Below are positions 1 to 7,300 of a stretch of 9,235 nucleotides of DNA, one piece after another (position 1 is the first letter of the stretch; each line of letters begins with the position of its first letter). Position numbers and translations under genes: made by a program. A model generated the notes under the pieces. That model was not told the DNA's origin and did no database searches. It was given only the letters and a program-made list of their open reading frames with translations. The DNA is taken from NCBI GenBank assembly GCA_013821615.1, contig JACDGQ010000088.1:1-9235 (forward strand), in the 5' to 3' direction. Origin of the DNA: Planctomycetota bacterium. Lineage in GTDB: Bacteria; Planctomycetota; UBA11346.

Positions 1-152
1 CCTATGCCGTGGCCCTGCTCGAGGGCAAGCCGGCGGCGCAGCGCCTGCGCTTCGCCTGCGCGGCGGCCGGCGCGAGCGTCCAGTGCAAAGGCGCACGGCC
101 ATCGCTGCCGTCGCGGCGGGCGGTCGAGCAGATCCTGGCCGGGGCCGGCTGA
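1..152 (+). CDS. PfkB/ribokinase-family carbohydrate kinase, C-terminal end (5' partial)
   Basis: The frame opening at base 3 is open from the window edge to a TGA at 150-152 and gives 49 residues beginning YAVALLEGKPAAQ. The pattern of a small-residue helix (LLEGKPAAQRLRFACAAAG), then a GA-x-x-SLP-x-R turn (GARPSLPSR), then a final helix (AVEQILAG) is the usual C-terminus of PfkB-family kinases such as ribokinase, fructokinase and KdgK. In that family it follows the GAGD motif with the catalytic Asp, which lies outside this window. These enzymes phosphorylate sugars or nucleosides with ATP in the cytoplasm. The substrate cannot be told from this tail. The stop lies about 70 bases before the earliest possible start of the next gene. 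Family assignment is fairly secure; specificity is unknown. Confidence 0.78.
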   Translation, partial: YAVALLEGKPAAQRLRFACAAAGASVQCKGARPSLPSRRAVEQILAGAG

Positions 153-223
153 CGGCTGCACCTGCTCGCTGGCTGCAACCAGCATGCGTACGCCATTGGC
201 GGCGCGCGTGAGCGGTGTGCCTG
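153..223. other. Gap after the kinase gene, possibly extending to 340
   Basis: If the oxygenase gene starts at its ATG (224), this gap is 71 bases; if it starts near 341, the gap is about 188 bases. It contains a short inverted repeat, GCTGG (168-172) and CCAGC (179-183) around a six-base loop, with no T-run after it, so a terminator is only weakly suggested. No other gene, RNA or promoter could be supported. Confidence 0.4.
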
Positions 224-1135
224 ATGGTGAAGGGCAGCGCAGCGCGTGATAGGCGCGCCACGTCATCAGCACTTCATCCGTTCTTCGCCGCGCCTTCGCC
301 ATCTGCGGTCAGGCTCGCTGCACGCTACCGGGAGGTCCCGCTGCTCCTCTGGATCCTCATCCTGGCTCCGCTGGTGGTCTTTGCGGTGCTGCGCCTCGGC
401 AGCCTGGCCGCCTACCGTCGTCTGGCCTGGCTCCAGGAACGCATCGTCGAGCGTTTCGGGTCGCGGTTCGATCCGGGCAACGAAGCGCCTGCCACCGGTT
501 TCGGAGAGACTCCGCTGGTCACCCTGCACCAGGTGCTCGATGAGGCGCGACTCGCGGATCTGCGCGAGGCCGCGGAACGCATCGTCGCCGTCGAGCGCAG
601 CTGGATCCCCGGCCACAAGCAAGGTGGGACCGTCGCCTACGCCGCGCTCCACGAGCTGGCCCCGGAATGCATCGCCGTCTACCGCGCGCCGGCCCTGCTC
701 GCGCTGTGCGCGCGGCTGGCGGGCGCGCCGGTGGTACGCACGCCACTCCACGACCAGAGCTCCTGCTCGCTGCTGGTCTACGAACGGCCAGGTGACCACA
801 TCGGGTGGCACAGGGATCTGGATTTCTACGCCGGGCGCCACTTCACCATGCTGCTGCCGCTCATCAATGGCGGTCGCGAACCGTCCGCACCGTCCTCCGC
901 ACAGCTCGAGGTGCGCGACGCGGGGGGCGCGCGCGCCATTCCGACGCCGCCGGGTACGCTGGTGGTCTTCGAGGGTGCCAAGGTCCTGCACCGCGTGACG
1001 CCGCTCGGCGTCGGGGAACGGCGCGTCGTCCTGAGCATGACCTTCACCACCGATGCGCGCTGCTCGTCCCTGCAGGGGGCGCTGCGGCGGTGCAAGGACG
1101 TAGCGTTCTTCGGCGCCCGGGCGCTGTGGTCCTGA
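224..1135 (+). CDS. Membrane-anchored 2-oxoglutarate/Fe(II) dioxygenase-like protein
   Basis: With the ATG at 224 the product is 303 residues. Residues about 38-58 (VPLLLWILILAPLVVFAVLR) form one hydrophobic segment, followed by a basic helix, which suggests an N-terminal membrane anchor with a cytoplasmic body. The C-terminal half looks like a 2OG-Fe(II) dioxygenase double-stranded beta-helix: the iron-binding HxD is H196-x-D198 in HIGWHRDLDFY, the distal His is H256 in KVLHRVTPL, and R267 in GERRVVLSMTF fits the 2-oxoglutarate-binding Arg. Family members couple oxidation of 2-oxoglutarate to hydroxylation of a protein, lipid or small molecule; the substrate here is unknown. The start is uncertain: GTG 215 and ATG 224 lack a Shine-Dalgarno sequence, the first 37 residues look unlike a folded or exported sequence, and GGGAGG at 330-335 sits five bases before an in-frame CTG at 341. 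The kinase gene upstream is co-directional; no functional link is evident. Confidence 0.75.
   Translation: MVKGSAARDRRATSSALHPFFAAPSPSAVRLAARYREVPLLLWILILAPLVVFAVLRLGSLAAYRRLAWLQERIVERFGSRFDPGNEAPATGFGETPLVTLHQVLDEARLADLREAAERIVAVERSWIPGHKQGGTVAYAALHELAPECIAVYRAPALLALCARLAGAPVVRTPLHDQSSCSLLVYERPGDHIGWHRDLDFYAGRHFTMLLPLINGGREPSAPSSAQLEVRDAGGARAIPTPPGTLVVFEGAKVLHRVTPLGVGERRVVLSMTFTTDARCSSLQGALRRCKDVAFFGARALWS
330..343 (+). promoter_or_regulatory. Possible Shine-Dalgarno and CTG start of the oxygenase gene
   Basis: GGGAGG at 330-335 is the best ribosome binding site in the 5' part of this reading frame. It is followed after five bases by an in-frame CTG (341-343), directly before the hydrophobic segment LLWILILAPL. 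Use of this start would give 265 residues with the anchor at the extreme N-terminus, a sensible layout. CTG starts are rare, and the next in-frame GTG (374) would cut into the hydrophobic segment. This is an inference from spacing and protein layout. Confidence 0.3.
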
Positions 1136-1368
1136 ACGCGTCGAGCTCAATCGCTGCGCTGCTGCGCCTGCTGGGTCGGCACGGGGCTGAGCAGGTGGCG
1201 TCCCGCTGTCGATCGTGGTCGGCCACGCACATCGCTCGGCGCGCGCCATGTCCCGTGCAACGAGGACCATCGTCGCCAACGGGTTGGGCGATCACCGCAC
1301 ATTCATCATCCGTTCTCTGAAGCAGGCACAACAGAGTCAGTCGCCACCCTGTTTTCACGGAGCGTCAC
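1136..1368. other. Intergenic region upstream of the large nuclease gene
   Basis: These 233 bases carry no convincing gene on either strand. A short reverse-strand frame crosses it (1358 to 1044) but has no ribosome binding site and runs antisense into the oxygenase gene. A loose inverted repeat, CCTGCT (1167-1172) and AGCAGG (1190-1195), with a 17-base loop and no T-run, is a poor terminator candidate. The 3' part (about 1290-1356) is less GC-rich than its surroundings and probably holds the promoter of the large gene, but I could not identify reliable -35 and -10 boxes. No Pho-box-like direct repeat was seen. Confidence 0.45.
1357..1362 (+). promoter_or_regulatory. Ribosome binding site of the large nuclease gene
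   Basis: ACGGAG lies six bases before the ATG at 1369. It contains the GGAG core of a Shine-Dalgarno sequence at normal spacing. It fixes the start, which is also supported by the signal peptide that begins at once. Confidence 0.65.
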
Positions 1369-4300
1369 ATGCCCAGTCCCCGTCGCACCCCGCACCTCCC
1401 GCTCCTGTTCCTGCTGCTCAGCGGACTCGGCACGCACACAGCCATGGGCGCGGCATTCGAAGGTGGTAATCTGGTCATCTACCGGGTTGGAGACGGCTTG
1501 AGCGCACTGACGAGCGCCGGCACCCCGGTGTTCCTCGATGTGTACACTGCGGATGGGGCGTTCGTGCGGAGCATCGTCCTGCCGACTGCGTCGAACGGCG
1601 CCAACCACCGCCTGGTGGCGAGCGGCTCCGCCACTTCGGAGGGCCTGATCAGCCGCTCCGCGGACGGCGCCTATGTGTTGGCGGCCGGTTATGACGCGGC
1701 GCCGGGCACGCTCAGCGTCGCGACCACCGCCACCCCGGGAGTGCCGCGGACCATCGCGCGGATCGACGCTGCCGGCGGGATCGACAGCTCGACCGCGCTC
1801 ACCGACGCGGCGATATCCGGCAACAATGTGCGTAGCGCGACCGCCAGCGATGGCACCACCCTGTTCTTCGCGGGCGCCAGTGGCGGGGTGCGCTCCGCCA
1901 CCGTGGGCAGTTCGACATCGACCCAGCTCAGCACCACCGTGACCAATCTCCGCCAGGTGCAGATCCAGGCTGGGCAACTCTACGTCTCGACCGGTTCGGG
2001 CACCACGCTGCGCCTCGGCAGCGTCGGCAACGGCGTGCCGACCAGCTCCGGGCAAGTCATCACCAGCTTGCCTGGCCTGCCGCTCTCCACCGGCAGCCCG
2101 TATGCCTTCGCCCTGCTCGACCTCGATCCGGCGGTGCCCGGCGCCGACACCCTGTACGTCGCCGACGACAGCGCCGGAATCCTGAAGTACTGCCTGATCG
2201 GGACCGCCTGGTCGCCGCGCGGCGGCGCCATCGCGCCGGGTGTACGTGGACTGGTCGCCAGCGTCGCTGGCGGCACCGTCACCATCCATGCGACCAGTGC
2301 CGGAGCACTGTTCACGTACGTGGATGCGAGCGGCTTCGGCGGATTCATTTTGGGCGGCAGCAGCGCCACCAGCCTGGTCGCCGCCGCCACCAATACCGCC
2401 TTTCGCGGCCTGGCGTTCACGCCCGGCGCGGTCGTGGCGCCGGGGGTGACGGTCAGCGCCACCACCATCGCCCTCGACGAACAGGCCGCCCCGAGCGCCG
2501 CCTACCAGATCGCCCTGACCACCGCGCCCGACGGCCCGGTCACGGTCAGGGCCACCGCCGACGCGCAGACCCTGCTCAGCGTCGACGGCACCGCCGCGGC
2601 CGCGAGCGTGGATCTCATCCTCGATGCGGCCATCCCGACCAGGACCGTCACGGTCCGCGTCATCGACGACGGGCCCGCGGCCGGGCCGAACCTGCGCACC
2701 GCGACCATCACCCATGCGATCATCGGCGGAGCGACGGGCTATCCTGTAGGCGCGCTGCCGGGCGACACCATCGCGGTCAGCATCGCCGACCACGACAACG
2801 TGTCCTCGGGCAACACCCCGCCCACCATCTCGTCGATCGCATCCTTCTCCGGCGCGGCCGGCGACCCGACGAATCCGACCGTGACCTTCACCATCGGTGA
2901 TGCGGAAACCCCGATCGGCGCGCTTGCGCTGACCGTGGAGTCGAGCAATGCGGCGGTCGTGTCCGCGCCCGCGGTGACCCTGGTGCGGACAGGCGCGACC
3001 GTGACCATGAGCGTGGTGCCGACCGGCGTCGGCTTCGCCGACCTCACGGTCACGGTCAGCGATGGTGGAGGGTCGTCGGCCCAGGCCGTCGCCCACTACG
3101 CCGCTTCGGCCGGTGGTGGCAGCAGCACCCGCTTCTTCACCGGCATCAGCGACGCCTCCGGGGCGGTGGCGCTCGACGCCCAGACCATGCTGGTCGCCGA
3201 CGACGAGAGCAACGCGCTGCGCATCTACAGCCGCACCCAGTCGGGCGCCGCGCTCGCCAGCACCGACTTCTCACCATCCGCCGGAACGCCGCCGCTGCAG
3301 CTCACCGACACCAGCGGCGGCCTGCCGCGCGAGGTCGATCTCGAGGCGCTGATCCGCGTCGGCAACCGCGTCTTCGCCCTCGGTTCCGGCAGCAATTCCT
3401 CCGAGGGCAAGAGCCGGCCGAACCGTTCGCGGCTGTTCGCGGCCGATCTCACCGGGAGCGGCGCCGCCAGCACCCTGACCTTCGCCGGGCGTTACGACTT
3501 CCTCAAGGCCGACCTGGTCGCCTGGGACCACTTGGACCTCCACCATCTCGGCGCCGACCACTATGGCTTGGCCGCGAGCACCGCGATCGGCCTGCCACCC
3601 GAGTCCGCGGCTTTCGACGGCTTCAACATCGAGGGTCTGGTGATGGCGCCGGGCAGCACCACCACTGCCTATGTCGCCTTCCGCGCGCCGCTGGTGACGC
3701 CGGGAGCACGCACCCGGGCGCTGCTCGTGCCGGTGACCAACTTCGCCAGCCTGGCGGTCAGCGGCGGGGCCGCGGGCGGCTCCGGGGGGCTGGCCGGCTC
3801 GGCGACCTTCGGCGCTCCCATCGAGCTCGATCTGGGCGGACGGGGCGTGCGCGACATCGCCAAGAGCGCCAGCGACCAGTACGTCATCATCGCCGGTCCC
3901 GCCGACGACGGCGGCGCGGGCGCCGGCTTCCGCCTCTACACCTGGAACGGCCAGCCGGGCAGCGCCCCCGTGCCGCGTGGCGCGGATCTCAGCGGCCTGA
4001 ACCCCGAGGCCATCGTCGAGGTCCCCGCCGGGACGCTCGGCGCGACCACCCAGCTGCAGCTGCTCAGCGACAACGGCGGCACGGTGTGGTACGGCGACGG
4101 CACCATCGCCAAGGATCTGCCGCTCGACGGGCCCTTGCGCAAGTTCCGCAGCGATCTGGTCGCCCTCGGCGGGGCCGTGGTGCGCATCCACGACATCCAG
4201 GGCGCGGCGCACCTCTCGCCGCTGCTCGGCCAGGCGGTGGCCGCAGTGCCCGGCATCGTCACCTTCGTCGTCGGCAACGGCTTCTACCTGCAGGATCCGC

Positions 4301-7300
4301 TGCCGGACGCCGATCCCGCGACCTCGGAGGCGGTGTTCGTGTTCACGTCCACGGCGCCGACGGTGAGCGTCGGCCAGGCGCTGCAGGTCAGCGGCACGGT
4401 CAGCGAATTCCGTTCGGGCGGCGCCTCCGGAATGGTCAACCTCACCACCACCGAGCTCACCGCGCCGGTCGTCACCGTGGTCTCGAGCGGCAATGCCCTG
4501 CCGCCGGCGCTGGTCATCGGCAACGGTGGGCGCAGGCCGCCGACCGCGGTCATCTCGAGCGTCATCGGCGACGTCGAGTCCGCCGTCGGGCTCTTCGACC
4601 CGGCCGTCAACGGCATCGACTTCTACGAGAGCCTGGAGGCCATGCGCGTGCAGGTCGATGACGCGGTGGTGGTCGGACCGACGCACGCCTTCAGCGCCAC
4701 CGGCGTCAACAACGAGCTCGTGGTCCTGCCCGATGACGGCGCGTGGGCCGGTCTGCGCACCGCGCGCGGCGGCATCCTCGCCGTGCCCGGCGATGCCAAC
4801 CCCGAGCGCGTCTTCCTCGGCGACGTCGCGCTCGGCGTGGCGCTCCCCAGGCTCGATGTCGGCGACCGCCTGCCCGGGGCGACGGTGGGAGTGATGAGCT
4901 ACTCCTTCGGGAACTTCAAGCTGCTCATCAGCCAGCCGGCGCCCGCGCCGCTGCGGGGCGGGCTGGTGCACGAGGTCTCACCGCTGCACGGCGACGCCAA
5001 CGCCCTGACCCTGGCCACCTACAACGTCGAGAACCTCGCGCCCGGCGACCCCGCCGCGAAGTTCGCGGGCCACGCCGACAACATCGTCAACCATCTCGGC
5101 AGCCCGGACCTGGTCTGCGTCGAGGAGATCCAGGACGACAGCGGCGCGACCAACGACCACGTGGTCACCGCCGGGCAGACCTGGCAGAAGCTGATCACCG
5201 CCATCCAGACCGCGGGCGGCCCGCTCTACATCTTCCGCGCCATCGACCCGGTCGATGACCAGGACGGCGGCCAGCCCGGCGGCAACATCCGCCAGGGCTT
5301 CCTGCTGCGCCCCGACCGGTTGACCTTCGTCGACAACGCGCCGGGCGGTTCGACCGACGCCGATGCGGTCCTGCCCGGGCCGCACCTCGCGCACAGCCCC
5401 GGGCGCATCGCGCCCACCGACGCCGCGTGGACGAGCAGCCGCAAGCCGCTCGCCGGCGAATTCCTGTTCGCGGGCCGCCGCCTGTTCGTCATCGCCAACC
5501 ACTTCAACTCCAAGGGCGGTGATGAGCCGTTGTTCGGCCACCGCCAGCCGCCGGTGCGCGGCTCCGAGGTCCAGCGCCACCAGCAGGCGCAGCTGGTGCA
5601 CGACTTCGTCGCGCAGATCCTCGCCCAGGATGCGCAGGCCGACATCGTCGTCGCCGGCGACCTCAACGACTTCGACTCCTCGGAGACCCTGGCCATCCTC
5701 GCCGGCCAGGAGCTGCACAACCTCATCGCGGCGCTGCCGGCGGCGGAGCGCTACGACTACGACTTCGAGGGCAATTCCCAGACCCTCGACCACATCCTGG
5801 TGAGCAGCCACCTGCTCGCGGGCGCCAGCGAGGACGTGGTGCACGTCAACTCCGAGTTCGCCGACCAGACCAGCGACCACGAGCCGATCCTGGCGCGCCT
5901 GGCCCTGGCCTCGGCCCCGCAGATCGGCGTGCCCCAGGTCTTCACCGCGCAGGAGGATCAGGGCGGCCACCTGCTGATCACCCTGTCCGGCAGCAGCGCG
6001 GACGATCCCGCCGTGCAGCTGAGCGCGAGTTCGTCCAACCAGGCGCTGATCGCCAATGCCGGCCTGAGCCTCGATGGCGGTGGCGCCCAGCGCGGCTTGG
6101 GCATCGTGCCGCTCGCCGACGCCCATGGCGATGCCACCATCACCATCACCGCCACCTTGGGACAGTCGGCGACCAGCGCCTCCCTGCTGGTGACGGTGCT
6201 GCCGGTGAACGACGCCCCGCGCTTCATCCCCGGCGGCGACGTCACGGTGGTCGAGGATGCCGGCGCCCAGACCCGGCCATGGGCCAGTGCGATCAGCGCC
6301 GGCCCCGGCAACGAGGCCGGCCAGCATCTGGTCTTCACGGTCGCCAACGACCACCACGAGCTGTTCGCCGTCCAGCCGGGCATCGCCGCCGACGGCACGC
6401 TGACCTTCACCCCGGCGGCCGACGCCAACGGCAGCGCCGCGCTCACGGTGCAGCTCGTCGATGATGGCGGCACCGCGCTCGGCGGCAGCGATGCCAGCGC
6501 CGTGGCGGGCTTCACCATCACCCTCACCCCGGTCAACGATCCGCCGCTGTCCACCACGCCGCCGCTCATCGTCGGGCCGGCCATCCCCGGTCTGGCGGTG
6601 AATGCTGATCCGGGCACCTGGAACGACGACCGCGATGGCGGCACGGCGATCACCTTCGCCTACCAGTGGCAGCTCGGCACCAGCGCCAACGATCCGGCCT
6701 TCGCCGCGATCGCCGGGGCGACCGGCCAGACCTTCACGGTGCGGCCGGGCGATCTCGGCAAATTCCTGCGCGTGCAGGTCACCGCGACCGATGCCGGCGC
6801 ACCGGGCACCGCCTCCGCGAGCGCGCTGTCGGCGGCGGTCGCCGTGGCCCGCCCGGCCAACGACGCCTTCGCCGACCGCATCGCCCTGGGCGGCGTCACC
6901 GGCAGCACCCAGGGCTGGAACCTCGCCGCGACCAAGGAGACCGGCGAGCCCAAGCATGCGGGCAATGCCGGCGGCGCGTCGGTGTGGTGGACCTGGACGG
7001 CACCGGTCGACGGCATCGTCACCTTTGATACCGCCAGCAGCAGCTTCGACACCCTGCTCGCCATCTACACCGGCAGCGCGGTCAATGCCCTGACGCTCAA
7101 GGTCCAGGACAACGATGTCGGCACGGTCAAGCAGGCCAGGGCGGGCTTCGCCGCCAGCGCCGGCACGGTCTACCAGATCGCCGTCGACGGCGCCGCCGGC
7201 GCGACCGGGGCCATCCAGCTCGCTTGGACCCAGGCGCCAGTGCCCGGCAACGACGCCTTCGCAAATTGCATCGCCATCACCGGGCCGACTGGCAGCAGCG

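Noticed and set aside
266..1279. A 337-residue minus-strand open frame antisense to the oxygenase gene
   Set aside because: The sense frame has the HxD...H...R dioxygenase motifs. The antisense product shows no family features.
1284..1309. Possible sigma-70 promoter TTGGGC ... CATCAT before the large gene
   Set aside because: Spacing is only 14 bases and the -10 match is poor. Not enough to call a promoter.
274..1316. The 11-mer TCATCCGTTCT occurs at 274-284 and 1306-1316, ahead of both complete genes
   Set aside because: Several shared 11-mers are expected by chance in a window of this size, and spacing to the two starts differs. No regulatory role can be supported.
1381..1392. Twin-arginine (Tat) signal from the early Arg pair RR in the signal peptide
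   Set aside because: The sequence PRRTPHLPL lacks the S/T-RR-x-F-L-K consensus, so a general Sec signal is the better reading.
1306..3096. A 596-residue minus-strand open frame antisense to the N-terminal part of the large gene
   Set aside because: Composition is GRD-rich without a domain, it crosses the ribosome binding site and signal peptide of the sense gene, and it has no plausible start signal.
6136..6160. Short ACC/ATC alternation resembling a simple repeat or His-rich stretch
   Set aside because: In the real frame it encodes an ordinary beta strand (ATITITAT) of the first cadherin-like domain.
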